From NCBI RefSeq assembly GCF_046297875.1, contig NZ_JBKBHD010000001.1:1860001-1924000 (forward strand): a stretch of 64,000 nucleotides of DNA, in the 5' to 3' direction. The position numbers were made by a program, and so were the translations under genes. The notes beneath the pieces were generated by a model, which was not told the origin of the DNA, did no database searches, and was given only the letters and a program-made list of their open reading frames with translations. Below are positions 53,468 to 62,434 of this stretch, piece by piece; within the stretch, counting starts at the first letter, position 1; every line of letters starts with the position of its first letter. Source of the DNA: Parvibaculum sp046297875. GTDB lineage: Bacteria; Pseudomonadota; Alphaproteobacteria; Parvibaculales; Parvibaculaceae.

Positions 53468-53565
53468 GGCCGGTTTCGGCCCAAATGGTTAGACGATCTT
53501 AACCCTCTCGCGGCGAAACTGAGATTTCTTTATCGGACGGATTATCCGGCACCGGGCGGAGACTT

Positions 53566-54774
53566 ATGGAAGCCATTCTGTTCCTTCAGGACGCGCTTGT
53601 GCTCGACCAGCTGATCTATGCGGCTGGCGCGGCGCTGACGCGCGGGCGGGAGGGGGCTTCGCTCGCGGGTATCGAAGTCGCAAGCTATTCCGGTCCCGAG
53701 GTCCATGCGATTGCGCCGGAATGGCGGGCGCTCGAAAAGCGGCAGCCCGATGCCGGCACGGTCTTCCAGTCTTGCGATCTCATTCTTGCCTGGGAGCGGC
53801 ATTTCGCCAATGCGCGGAACGAGCTTCGCATCATCACGGTGCGCCGCCGGGGCGAGCTCGTGCTTGTCTGGCCGCTTGCCGTTGAGACGACGTCTTTCGG
53901 GCGGATGGCCTGCTGGGCGGGCGATCCGATCGGGCAATATGGCGATGTGATCGCGGCCGATGGCCCGGCGCGAGAGGAATGGATCGAAGCGGCCTTCGCG
54001 GAAATCGGCCGGCAGGAAGATATCGGATTTCTCTGCCTGCGCGGGCTTCGCGCGGACAGCGCGATTGCGGCATGGGCGGCGCGGCGCGGTATCGCGCTCG
54101 GGCCTGCCGCCGTAACGCCGGTGCTCGACACGACGGCCTATAGCTGCCTTGACGGGTTCATGGCGGAGGACTGGCCGATCGCCAAGCGCAACGCCAAGCG
54201 GATGCGCAAATTCGACTCGCTGGGCGGCATGAATTTCGAGATCGTGGGGCCGGGGCAGGAAGCGGTCGCGCTTGTCGCCAAGGCCTTTGCCTTCAAGCGC
54301 GAATGGCTTGCGGCGCGCGGGCTTTATGGCCGCGCCTTCAACGACAACCGCATGGAAGAGTGCCTTGTCGAATTTGCAGGCGATGCCTCGGCATCGTCCG
54401 GGCTTGCGGTGTCGCATCTCACTGTCGATGGCGACACGGCGGCCATCGAGATCGGTTTCCGGCGCGGCGGCAGGCATTATGCCTATATGGGTACTTTCGC
54501 GCCCGAGTTTGCGAAACACAGCCCCGGCTTCGTGGTGACGGAACTTACCATCCGCGACTGTGTGGAACAGGGCATTGCGGAATACGATCCGATGCCGCCG
54601 GCCGACGACTACAAGCTCGCCTGGAGCAATGCGCGCGTCGCCGTGCATGATTACGGCATCGTGCTCGGCTGGGGCGGCTATCTCTCTCTTGCCGTCGCGG
54701 CATGGGCGCGGCCTGCCGCGAAGCGGCTCTTCGTACGGCTGCCGCTGAAGCTCAGGCAGAAGCTGCGGAAGTAG
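53566..54774 (+). CDS. GNAT-fold acetyltransferase of the CelD/BcsL (Acetyltransf_6) type
   Basis: 402 residues, ribosome site GGAG (53557-53560 region). The arrangement resembles BioF2-like/CelD proteins: N-terminal EVHAIAPEWRALEKR..TVFQSCDLILAWERHF, central FLCLRGLRADSAI, a basic IAKRNAKRMRKFDSLGG helix, then the GNAT core SHLTVDGDTAAIEIGFRRGGRHYAYMGTF and VVTELTIRDCVEQGIAEYDPMPPADDYKLAW. Family members are linked to exopolysaccharide or cell-envelope modification, mostly by gene context. No such cluster is adjacent here. It probably has its own promoter in the 98-base gap after ligA. Confidence 0.8.
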   Translation: MEAILFLQDALVLDQLIYAAGAALTRGREGASLAGIEVASYSGPEVHAIAPEWRALEKRQPDAGTVFQSCDLILAWERHFANARNELRIITVRRRGELVLVWPLAVETTSFGRMACWAGDPIGQYGDVIAADGPAREEWIEAAFAEIGRQEDIGFLCLRGLRADSAIAAWAARRGIALGPAAVTPVLDTTAYSCLDGFMAEDWPIAKRNAKRMRKFDSLGGMNFEIVGPGQEAVALVAKAFAFKREWLAARGLYGRAFNDNRMEECLVEFAGDASASSGLAVSHLTVDGDTAAIEIGFRRGGRHYAYMGTFAPEFAKHSPGFVVTELTIRDCVEQGIAEYDPMPPADDYKLAWSNARVAVHDYGIVLGWGGYLSLAVAAWARPAAKRLFVRLPLKLRQKLRK

Positions 54775-54777
54775 GCC

Positions 54778-56592
54778 TTAGATCGCCCGCGTCGCCTCTT
54801 CGAGCCATCCGCGGGTTTCCGCGTCGAGGCCGGGGGAGAGCGCCGCGTGGACGCGGGCGTGATAGGCGTTGAGCCAGGCCACTTCCTCTTCCGAGAGCAG
54901 GTTTTTTTCCACCAGCGCGAGATCGATGGGCGCGAGCGTCAGCGTTTCGAAGCCGAGCATCATGCGCTCGCCGCCTTCGACGGGCGCGGGCGGCGTTACC
55001 ACCACGAGATTTTCGATGCGGATGCCATAGGCGCCGGTCTTGTAGTAGCCGGGCTCGTTCGAGACGATCATGCCGGGCTTCAGCGGCTGGTGGCCCATCC
55101 TTGAAATGCGCTGCGGCCCTTCATGGACCGAAAGATAGGAGCCGACGCCGTGACCGGTGCCGTGGTCATAGTCGAGACCTGCCTTCCAGAGCGCCATGCG
55201 GGCGAAGGCATCGAGCTGCGCGCCCGAGGTTCCTTCCGGGAAGCGGGCGGTGGCGATTCCGATATGGCCTTTCAGCACACGGGTGAAGCGGTCGCGCTCT
55301 TCCGCGCCCGGCTTGCCGATGGCGATGGTTCGGGTGACGTCCGTCGTGCCGTCGAGATATTGCGCGCCGGAATCGACGAGGAAGAGTTCGCCGGGATTGA
55401 GCTTGCGGTTCGTCGCCTCGGTCACGCGGTAATGCACGATGGCACCGTTCTCGCCCGCGCCTGAAATCGTGTCGAAGCTCACATCCTTCAGCTTGCCGGT
55501 GTCGGTACGAAAGGCTTCGAGGCGTTTGGCGGCGTCGATTTCGGTCACTGTGCCCTTGGGCGCTTCCGCCGCAATCCATGCCAGGAATTTCGTCAGCGCC
55601 TGCCCGTCGCGAAGATGGGCTGCGCGTGTGCCTGCGACTTCGGCCTCGTTCTTGATCGCCTTGGGCAGTTCGCAAGGGTCCGCGCCGCGCTTCACTTCGG
55701 CACCGGCGGCGGAAAGCCGCGCCTCGATCCATGAGGCGCAGGTGGCGGGATCGACCAGCACGGTCTTGCCTGCAGCGCCGAGTGCATCGAGCGCCGCGCC
55801 CAGCGCGTCCTTCGGATGCACGGTCACGATATTGCCGAGGTGCGCGCGGGCCTCATCGCCGAGTTTCCGCTCGTCGATAAAGAGTTCGGCATGGCCGTCT
55901 TCATGCAGCAGCGCGAAGGAGAGCGGCAGCGGCGTGTGCGGTACATCGGCACCGCGGATATTGAAAAGCCATGCGATCGAATCCGGCATGGTGAGGACGG
56001 CAGTGTCGGCATCGCCCGACATGAGGTTGCTGGCGAGGCGGCGGATCTTGTCGGACGCCGGTTCGCCAGCAAATTCGATCGGGTGCGGCTCGACGCGGGC
56101 GCGCGGCGGCTCGGGCTGATCTTCCCAGACGGCATCGAGCGGGTTCGTGTCGACGGGCACGAGCGAGCCGCCCGCCTTTTCGGCGGCGGCGCGGAGCCGG
56201 GCCACGCTGTCTATCGTGTGGAGCCAGGGGTCATAGGCGAGCTTTGCGCCCCTTGGCAGGTTTTCCTCGATCCAGCGCGACGGCGGTTCCTCGATCAGGT
56301 GCTTCGCCTCGAAGGTGTCGAGATCGACCTGATGGCGGACCTGCAGCGTATAGCGGCCATCGACGAAGATGGCGGCACGGTCGCGGAGCGCCACGGCCAT
56401 GCCGGCCGAGCCGTTGAAGCCCGTCAGCCAGCGCAGGCGCTCGGCATGGGGCGGGACATATTCGCCCTGATGCTCGTCGGCGCGGGGGATGAGGAAGCCG
56501 TCAAGGTTCCGGCGCGCCAGCTCCTCCCGGAGTTTCGCTGCGCGGGCCTTGCCGAGGGCCGGATTGGCTGTGTCGTCATAGGTCTGGAACAT
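54778..56592 (-). CDS. Aminopeptidase P family (M24B) Xaa-Pro peptidase
   Basis: 604 residues with the three-domain plan of the long aminopeptidase P type: two creatinase-like N-terminal domains (RNLDGFLIPRADEHQGEYVPP, FVDGRYTLQVRHQVD; second from about 170), then the pita-bread catalytic domain with metal ligands in FLVDSGAQYLDGTTDVTRTIAIG (two Asp), YDHGTGHGVGSYLSVHEGP (His) and NEPGYYKTGAYGIRIENLV (Glu), plus a final MLGFETLTLAPID Glu. It removes N-terminal residues before proline and needs two divalent metals. No signal peptide, so it is cytoplasmic. Confidence 0.93.
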   Translation of the reverse strand: MFQTYDDTANPALGKARAAKLREELARRNLDGFLIPRADEHQGEYVPPHAERLRWLTGFNGSAGMAVALRDRAAIFVDGRYTLQVRHQVDLDTFEAKHLIEEPPSRWIEENLPRGAKLAYDPWLHTIDSVARLRAAAEKAGGSLVPVDTNPLDAVWEDQPEPPRARVEPHPIEFAGEPASDKIRRLASNLMSGDADTAVLTMPDSIAWLFNIRGADVPHTPLPLSFALLHEDGHAELFIDERKLGDEARAHLGNIVTVHPKDALGAALDALGAAGKTVLVDPATCASWIEARLSAAGAEVKRGADPCELPKAIKNEAEVAGTRAAHLRDGQALTKFLAWIAAEAPKGTVTEIDAAKRLEAFRTDTGKLKDVSFDTISGAGENGAIVHYRVTEATNRKLNPGELFLVDSGAQYLDGTTDVTRTIAIGKPGAEERDRFTRVLKGHIGIATARFPEGTSGAQLDAFARMALWKAGLDYDHGTGHGVGSYLSVHEGPQRISRMGHQPLKPGMIVSNEPGYYKTGAYGIRIENLVVVTPPAPVEGGERMMLGFETLTLAPIDLALVEKNLLSEEEVAWLNAYHARVHAALSPGLDAETRGWLEEATRAI

Positions 56593-56643
56593 GGAATGAA
56601 TGTAAGTGGCGGCCGGGGCCGGGGCAATGGGGCTGGCGGCGAG

Positions 56644-57576
56644 CTAGCGCGCCATGCGGAGCGTCACCCAGTCGCCTTTCGGCTTGCGGGAGACGAGGCG
56701 GAAGCCCTGCAGACGCATGGCGCCGGCGACCATCGCCTCCTGCGTCCGCAGTGTGCCGGACAGGATCAGCGTTCCGCCGGGCCGCAGATGGGCGCGGAAG
56801 GCGGGGGCAAGGGAGACGAGGGGCCTTGCGAGGATATTCGCCACGATGAGGTCGTATGGCGCTCGGGCGGCAAGGGCGGTGTGGCCGAAGCCCCTGGCCG
56901 TGACGGCGGTGACGAAGGGGCCGACGCCATTCGCCCGTGCATTCGTGCGGGTCACCTTCACGGCTACGGGGTCGATATCGGAGGCGAGGACATTCACGCG
57001 GGCGAGCTTCGCGATGGCGATGGCCAGCACGCCCGTGCCTGTGCCGATATCGAGGGCGTTCACGCGGCGGCCGGGTGCCACGAGTTCGGAAACATATTCG
57101 AGGCAGCCAGATGTCGTCTCGTGATGGCCGGTGCCGAAGGCCTGCCCTGCATCGACGAGAAGGGGGATCGCGCCTGCGGGCACCTTCGCCGCATCGTGGC
57201 TGCCATGGACGAAGAAGCGACCGGCGCGGACGGGCTCCAGCCCTTCCAGCGACCGGGTCACCCAGTCCTGATCCGGCAGGGGCTCGACGGCCAGCGCTTG
57301 CGCCTTGATGCCGGATTTCGCTTCGGCGCTTTCGATCAGCTTACGGAGCGTTTCGGGATCGGGTTCCTCGGCATAAAGCGCCTCGATGCGCCAGAGCCCA
57401 TGCGCCTCTACCTCGTTCCATTCGGATGCCGTTTTGACGAGCGGCGAGGAGCCAGGCTCGGCCTCGCTCATGGTGACGGCCAGCGCTTCCGGCCAGATCG
57501 CCGCTTCCAGCGCGTCGGAGAAGGCGTCGACGGCTTCATAGGGCAAGATGAAGGAGAATTTCCAGAGGGAGGTCAT
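56644..57576 (-). CDS. prmA: Ribosomal protein L11 methyltransferase PrmA
   Basis: 310 residues. N-terminal L11-recognition domain (about 1-100), linker with QDWVTRSLEGLEPVRAGRFFVHGSHD, then the SAM-binding domain: AGQAFGTGHHETTSGCLE, ALDIGTGTGVLAIAIAKLA, ASDIDPVAV and the NPPY-type motif replaced by LIVANILARPLVSLAP, the form typical of PrmA. It trimethylates L11 of the ribosome. It is on the same strand as the M24 peptidase (51-base gap) and separated from uvrD by a palindromic repeat element. Confidence 0.93.
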   Translation of the reverse strand: MTSLWKFSFILPYEAVDAFSDALEAAIWPEALAVTMSEAEPGSSPLVKTASEWNEVEAHGLWRIEALYAEEPDPETLRKLIESAEAKSGIKAQALAVEPLPDQDWVTRSLEGLEPVRAGRFFVHGSHDAAKVPAGAIPLLVDAGQAFGTGHHETTSGCLEYVSELVAPGRRVNALDIGTGTGVLAIAIAKLARVNVLASDIDPVAVKVTRTNARANGVGPFVTAVTARGFGHTALAARAPYDLIVANILARPLVSLAPAFRAHLRPGGTLILSGTLRTQEAMVAGAMRLQGFRLVSRKPKGDWVTLRMAR

Positions 57577-57605
57577 GGGTGTGTTGTTCCACCTACACCC
57601 CTCAT

Positions 57606-57692
57606 GTCATGCCCGGACTTGATCCGGGCATCCAGGGGCCACTTGCTCTGTGTTCTGTCGCTCTGGATTGCCGGGTCAAGCCCGGCAATGAC
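57606..57692. repeat. Palindromic repeat, copy 1 (between prmA and uvrD)
   Basis: Left arm GTCATGCCCGGA-CTTGA-TCCGGGCATCCAG and right arm CTGGATTGCCGGG-TCAAG-CCCGGCAATGAC are inverted relative to each other, and each arm is itself a hairpin with a 5-base loop. About 30 spacer bases lie between. It is the same family as the elements at 60117 and 62334. Confidence 0.8.
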
Positions 57693-57721
57693 GGACTTGA
57701 TTGAGAGAAATGATGCCACCC

Positions 57722-60058
57722 TCAAACCCGCTCCAGAAAACTGTCGATCACCTTCTTGCGGCCGGCCTTTTCGAAGTCGACGGTGAGTTTGTTGCCGTCG
57801 ATCTCGGTGACATGGCCATAGCCGAATTTCTGGTGGAAGACGCGCTCGCCCTTGCCATAGCTTGCGGCAGAGGGATCGCTGGTCGCGACGAGTTCGGCAT
57901 GGGCTTCATAGGCGGGGGGCTTCACGCGGATTTCGGCATTGGCTTGCGCGCGGCGCCAGCCGGGGCTCGAATAATCGCTGCCGCGCGCGAAATCCTGCGC
58001 GAAGCGGCTCTGGCTGTAATTCTGGTAGCTCGCGCCCGCCATGGCGCTTTCCGTCACCTCGACATAGGTTTTCGGCAGTTCGTCCACGAAGCGGGATGGG
58101 ATCGAACTTTGCCAGAGCGCATGTATGCGGCGGTTTGCGGCGAAGGAAATCAAGGCGCGCTTTTTCGCGCGCGTGATGCCGACATAGGCGAGACGGCGTT
58201 CTTCCTCGAGCCCCGCTATGCCGTTTTCATCGAGCGACCGCTGATGCGGGAAGAGCCCTTCTTCCCAGCCGGGCAGGAATACCGTGTCGAACTCAAGGCC
58301 CTTGGCGCTGTGGAGCGTCATCAGGTTGATCTTGTCGGCGGTTTCGTTCTGCTCGATCTCCATGACGAGGGAGATATGTTCGAGATAACCGGCCAGCGTC
58401 TCGAAATGCTCCATTGAGCGGATGAGTTCCTTCAGGTTTTCGATCTTGCCGGGGGCATCCGCCGATTTGTCGTTCTGCCAAATCTCCGTATAGCCGGACT
58501 CATCGAGCACGATTTCGGCAAGCTCGGTATGCGGCATGCCGGGGACGAGGGCGCGCCATCGTTCCATCATCTCGATGAAACCGGCAAGCGCGCGGCGCGC
58601 GGCGGGCTTCAGCTCCTCCGTCGTCACGATCATCTTCGAGGCGCGATAAAGCGAGGTGTTTTCCGCGCGGGCGAGCCGGTGCACCGTCTGCAGCGCCACA
58701 TCGCCTAGCCCACGGCGTGGCTTGTTCACGATGCGCTCGAAGGCGAGGTCGTCGTCGGCTTGAGCGACCAGGCGGAGATAGGCGTTGGCATCGCGGATTT
58801 CTGCGCGTTCATAAAAGCGAGGGCCGCCGACCACGCGATAGGGGATTCCAAGATTGATGAAGCGGTCTTCGAATTCGCGCATCTGGAAGGAGGCGCGCAC
58901 AAGGATCGCCATGTTGCGCAGCAGATGACCCTGCCGCTGCAGCTGTTCCACTTCCTCGGCGACGGCGCGCGCTTCCTCCTCGCCGTCCCAATAGGAGGCA
59001 ATCTTGATCTTCTCGCCTTCATTGTCGTTCGCTTCGGTCCAGAGTGTCTTGCCGAGGCGCTGTTCATTCGCGGCGATGAGGCCGGAGGCGGCGCCAAGGA
59101 TATTCGCCGTCGAGCGGTAGTTCCGTTCGAGGCGGATGACCATGGCACCGGGAAAATCCTTTTCGAAGCGGAGAATGTTGTCCACTTCCGCGCCGCGCCA
59201 GCCATAGATCGACTGGTCGTCGTCGCCGACGCAGCAGATGTTCCGGTGCTTCTGCGCGAGGAGGCGAAGCCAGAGATATTGCGCGACATTGGTGTCCTGA
59301 TATTCGTCCACCAGCATGTATTTGAAACGGTCCTGCCATTCGGCCAGCACTTCCGGGTGTTCCTGGAAGATGCGCAGCACTTCGAGCAGCAGGTCGCCGA
59401 AATCGGCAGCGTTCAGCACCTTGAGGCGGGCCTGATAGGCGGCGTAAAGCTCGCCGCCCTTGCCGTTTGCGAATGCCTGTGCTTCGCCTGCGAGCACTTT
59501 CTCCGGCGTAAGTCCGCGGTTCTTCCAGCCGTCAATGTGTGCCGCGAGCTGGCGGGCGGGCCAGCGTTTCTCGTCTATGCCTTCAGCCTGGATGATCTGC
59601 TTCATCAGGCGCTGCTGGTCGTCGGCGTCGAGAATGGTGAAGTCGGAGCGCAGCCCCGCGAGCTCGGCATGGCGGCGGAGCATCTTCGCGCCGAGTGCAT
59701 GGAAGGTGCCGAGCCATTGCATGCCCTCGACTGCGCCGCCGATCAGCGCGCCGATGCGTTCATGCATTTCGCGCGCGGCCTTGTTGGTGAAGGTCACGGC
59801 GAGGATCTGGCCGGGCCAGGCGCGGCGCGTGGCGAGAAGATGGGCAAGCCTCGTGGTCAGCACGCGAGTCTTGCCGGTGCCCGCGCCTGCGAGCACCAGG
59901 ACGGGGCCGTCGAGCGACACCACCGCCTCGCGCTGCTCTGCATTCAGCCCTTCGAGATAGGGCGCGCGCATGGAGGCGATGGCCTGCTCACTCGTCGTGC
60001 GGGCGGTCGTTTCCTCGGGAATGTTCCCGAGATCGAAGGGGTCACCGGATGGGGTCAT
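57722..60058 (-). CDS. uvrD: UvrD/PcrA-type DNA helicase
   Basis: 778 residues from the ATG at complement 60056-60058; a longer frame upstream reads through a repeat-flanked spacer and was not used. Superfamily 1A motifs: LNAEQREAVVSLDGPVLVLAGAGTGKTRVLTTR (Q motif and Walker A at 57-64), TFTNKAAREM, FHALGAKMLRRH, LVDEYQDTN, GDDDQSIYGWRGA, LERNYRST, LMTLHSAKGLEFD and YVGITRAKKR. The C-terminal Tudor-like tail (GERVFHQKFGYGHVTEIDG, VDFEKAGRKKV) is typical of PcrA/UvrD. It is a 3'-5' helicase for repair and for removing obstacles to replication. Confidence 0.94.
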   Translation of the reverse strand: MTPSGDPFDLGNIPEETTARTTSEQAIASMRAPYLEGLNAEQREAVVSLDGPVLVLAGAGTGKTRVLTTRLAHLLATRRAWPGQILAVTFTNKAAREMHERIGALIGGAVEGMQWLGTFHALGAKMLRRHAELAGLRSDFTILDADDQQRLMKQIIQAEGIDEKRWPARQLAAHIDGWKNRGLTPEKVLAGEAQAFANGKGGELYAAYQARLKVLNAADFGDLLLEVLRIFQEHPEVLAEWQDRFKYMLVDEYQDTNVAQYLWLRLLAQKHRNICCVGDDDQSIYGWRGAEVDNILRFEKDFPGAMVIRLERNYRSTANILGAASGLIAANEQRLGKTLWTEANDNEGEKIKIASYWDGEEEARAVAEEVEQLQRQGHLLRNMAILVRASFQMREFEDRFINLGIPYRVVGGPRFYERAEIRDANAYLRLVAQADDDLAFERIVNKPRRGLGDVALQTVHRLARAENTSLYRASKMIVTTEELKPAARRALAGFIEMMERWRALVPGMPHTELAEIVLDESGYTEIWQNDKSADAPGKIENLKELIRSMEHFETLAGYLEHISLVMEIEQNETADKINLMTLHSAKGLEFDTVFLPGWEEGLFPHQRSLDENGIAGLEEERRLAYVGITRAKKRALISFAANRRIHALWQSSIPSRFVDELPKTYVEVTESAMAGASYQNYSQSRFAQDFARGSDYSSPGWRRAQANAEIRVKPPAYEAHAELVATSDPSAASYGKGERVFHQKFGYGHVTEIDGNKLTVDFEKAGRKKVIDSFLERV

Positions 60059-60116
60059 GATTCCGGTATTGTAGCAGGGTGAGGCGCATTTTGCGTAACC
60101 ATCCTTCCCACCAGGT

Positions 60117-60266
60117 GTCATTGCCGGGCTTGACCCGGGGGTCCAGAAGGCGCGTTAGCGCCGCCGGCTTCGCACAAGCAATTTTCCGCATTTTCCGAAG
60201 TGGTTTCTGAAGGGAGACGCCGCCTGCCGGCGTCTTCTGGACCCCCGGGTCAAGCCCGGGGGTGAC
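60117..60266. repeat. Palindromic repeat, copy 2 (between uvrD and thioesterase genes)
   Basis: 33-base arms (60117-60149 and 60234-60266) are near-perfect inverted copies: GTCATTGCCGGGCTTGAC... and ...GTCAAGCCCGGGGGTGAC. The 84-base centre holds a further GC-rich inverted pair (GGCGCGTTAGCGCC). It is the longest of the three family members. Confidence 0.8.
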
Positions 60267-60285
60267 ATCCATTTTTTACTTTTCC

Positions 60286-60777
60286 CTACTTCCGCTTGAT
60301 CCCGATAACCCGGCCTGCCTGCACGGGGCGGGGCATCCCCTCATGGGCCTTCATCATTGCGGCGATGCGGGCCTGCTGTTCGGCCGGGAAGGGGGAGGCG
60401 CGGCGGGATTTCATGTCCACATGGATGCACATCTGCTCGCTGGTGGCGGCGAGATAGCCCTTTTCGGCGTGGTACATATGGCCGAAGACATGGATGCGCT
60501 TCTCGTCCGCATCGAGAAGCTGATAGGTGACGCGCAGCGGATCGCCTTCCTTCACCTCGTCGAGATAGCAGACATGGACTTCCGCCGTGAAGCAGGAGCC
60601 TTCGCCCTTCTGCGTGTAGTCCCAGCCGATGCCGAGCGTGGAAAAGGCGACGTCGAGCGATTCGTCGAAGACCAGGTGATAATAGGCCATATTCATATGG
60701 CCGTTCAGATCGACCCACTGCTTCTCCACCTTGCGGAGCGGGCTTTCGAGCGGGGCGGCGAAGGCGAGGTCGGTCAT
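60286..60777 (-). CDS. Acyl-CoA thioesterase, hot-dog fold (4HBT family)
   Basis: 163 residues from the ATG at complement 60775-60777 (ribosome site GGGAG). The hot-dog pattern is clear: WVDLNGHMNMAYYHLVFDESLDVAFSTLGIGWDY, EVHVCYLDEVKEGDPLRVTYQLLDADEKRIHVFGHMYHAEKGYLAATSEQMCIHVD. The DxNGHMN-type catalytic loop resembles the thioesterases of carnitine/betaine degradation (betainyl-CoA hydrolase type) and of YbgC-like enzymes. The true substrate is unknown, and no carnitine genes are adjacent. It is divergent from the GlcD-type oxidase gene. Confidence 0.85.
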   Translation of the reverse strand: MTDLAFAAPLESPLRKVEKQWVDLNGHMNMAYYHLVFDESLDVAFSTLGIGWDYTQKGEGSCFTAEVHVCYLDEVKEGDPLRVTYQLLDADEKRIHVFGHMYHAEKGYLAATSEQMCIHVDMKSRRASPFPAEQQARIAAMMKAHEGMPRPVQAGRVIGIKRK

Positions 60778-60927
60778 GGGCGTCTCCCGGTGTTCTTGTT
60801 CGAGGGTTTTTCGAACCATAGCCGCGTTCAAATCCCGGTGTCACCCCGGCTTTTGCCGGATGGCACAGCGTTGGAAGCTGAGCGTTCGGCTTTGCCCGTG
60901 CTATCCTCTCCGCCGGAGGAAACACCC

Positions 60928-62316
60928 ATGAGCGAAGCGGCAAGGAAAGAGGGCAGGGAGGCTGCGCTGGCGGCGCTTTCCGCGCTGCTCGGCGCGCGGC
61001 TCACCACGGCGGCGGCGATCCGCGAGGCGCATGGGCGCGACGAGAGCTGGCATGCGGTTGCGATGCCCGATGCGGTTGCCTTTGCGGAGACGACGGAGGA
61101 AGTCGCCGCGATCATGCGCATCTGCGCGGCGCATGGCCTGCCGGTCATTCCCTTCGGCGCGGGCACCTCGCTCGAGGGCCATGTCTCTGCGGTGCATGGC
61201 GGGCTCTCGCTCGATCTTTCCCGCATGGACCGCATCATCGAAGTGAATACGGCGGATCTCGATGTGCGTGTCGAGGCCGGCGTGACGCGGAAGGCGCTCA
61301 ACGATTATCTGCGCGACACCGGGCTTTTCTTCCCGATCGACCCCGGCGCCAACGCGACGCTTGGCGGCATGGCGGCGACGCGGGCTTCCGGCACAAACGC
61401 CGTGCGCTACGGCACGATGCGCGAGAACGTGCTGGCGCTCACCGCCGTGATGGCGGACGGCTCCATCATCCGCACGGGCACGCGGGCGCGGAAATCGTCG
61501 GCCGGATACGACCTCACGCGGCTTCTCATCGGCTCGGAAGGCACGCTTGGCATCATCACGGAACTCACGCTCCGGCTTTACGGCATCCCGGAAGCGGTGC
61601 GCTCCGGCGTTGTGCCTTTCGCAAGCATCGAAGGGGCGGTCGATGCGGTGATCGAGACGATCCAGTCGGGGCTCCCCGTTGCGCGGATCGAAATTCTCGA
61701 TCCCCTGTCGATCCGCGCCTGCAACGCCTATTCGAAACTGACGCTTGCCGAAGTGCCGACGCTCTTTGTCGAGTTTCACGGGACGGAGGCCTCCGTCGCC
61801 GAGCAGGCGGACCGCTTCGGCGCCATCGCGGCGGCGCATGGCGGTCAGCAAGCGGAATGGGCCTCGAAACCGGAGGACCGCACGCGGCTCTGGGAGGCGC
61901 GGCACAATGCCTATTATGCGGCGCTTGCCTTCCAGCCCGGCAAGAAGGGCATGGTGACGGATGTTTGCGTGCCGATCTCGCGGCTCGCGGAAGCGATTTC
62001 GGGCACGCTCGCCGATCTCGAAACCTCGTTCCTCAAGGCACCCATCGTCGGCCATGTCGGCGACGGCAATTTCCACATGTTGCTTCTGATGGACCCGTCC
62101 GATCCGAGCGATCTCGCCGAAGCGACGCGCATCCACGATCTCATGGTCGCCCGCGCGCTTTCGCTTGGCGGCACCTGCACCGGCGAGCACGGCATCGGCG
62201 AGGGCAAGATCAAGTTCCTCGAAGCGGAGCACGGGCCGGGCGTCGGCGTCATGCGCGCGATCAAGCATGCGCTCGATCCGAAGGGCATTTTGAATCCGGG
62301 GAAGATATTCGGGTAG
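60928..62316 (+). CDS. FAD-linked oxidase of the GlcD/D-lactate dehydrogenase type
   Basis: 462 residues from the ATG at 60928 (ribosome site GGAGGAAA). FAD_binding_4 domain: FAETTEEVAAIMRICAAHGLPVIPFGAGTSLEGHVSAVHGGLSLDLSRMD, PGANATLGGMAATRASGTNAVRYGTMRENVL, and GSEGTLGIITELTLRL. C-terminal FAD-oxidase_C domain with HVGDGNFHMLLL and GGTCTGEHGIGEGK. Relatives oxidise D-lactate, glycolate or other 2-hydroxy acids. No GlcE/GlcF subunits are adjacent, so a stand-alone Dld-like D-lactate dehydrogenase is more likely than a glycolate oxidase subunit. It is followed by a palindromic repeat. Confidence 0.9.
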   Translation: MSEAARKEGREAALAALSALLGARLTTAAAIREAHGRDESWHAVAMPDAVAFAETTEEVAAIMRICAAHGLPVIPFGAGTSLEGHVSAVHGGLSLDLSRMDRIIEVNTADLDVRVEAGVTRKALNDYLRDTGLFFPIDPGANATLGGMAATRASGTNAVRYGTMRENVLALTAVMADGSIIRTGTRARKSSAGYDLTRLLIGSEGTLGIITELTLRLYGIPEAVRSGVVPFASIEGAVDAVIETIQSGLPVARIEILDPLSIRACNAYSKLTLAEVPTLFVEFHGTEASVAEQADRFGAIAAAHGGQQAEWASKPEDRTRLWEARHNAYYAALAFQPGKKGMVTDVCVPISRLAEAISGTLADLETSFLKAPIVGHVGDGNFHMLLLMDPSDPSDLAEATRIHDLMVARALSLGGTCTGEHGIGEGKIKFLEAEHGPGVGVMRAIKHALDPKGILNPGKIFG

Positions 62317-62333
62317 CGGTATTTTCCCACCCC

Positions 62334-62403
62334 GTCATTGCCGGGCTTGACCCGGCAATCCAGCAAGCAGCCCCTGGATGCCCGGATCAAGTCCGGGCAT
62401 GAC
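62334..62403. repeat. Palindromic repeat, copy 3 (after the GlcD-type gene)
   Basis: Left arm GTCATTGCCGGGCTTGACCC... (62334-62363) and right arm CTGGATGCCCGGATCAAGTC... (62374-62403) flank a 10-base centre. The left arm is the TTGCCGGG variant and the right arm the TGCCCGGA variant, in the opposite orientation to copy 1. It lies in the convergent gap and may serve as a bidirectional terminator. Confidence 0.8.
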
Positions 62404-62434
62404 GAATTAAAAGAAAGAGGCGTTACTCATCGCC

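Noticed and set aside
53487..53504. TTAG-N6-TTAA sequence upstream of the acetyltransferase gene as a CtrA site
   Set aside because: Spacing is six rather than seven and the first half is imperfect, so it does not meet the CtrA consensus.
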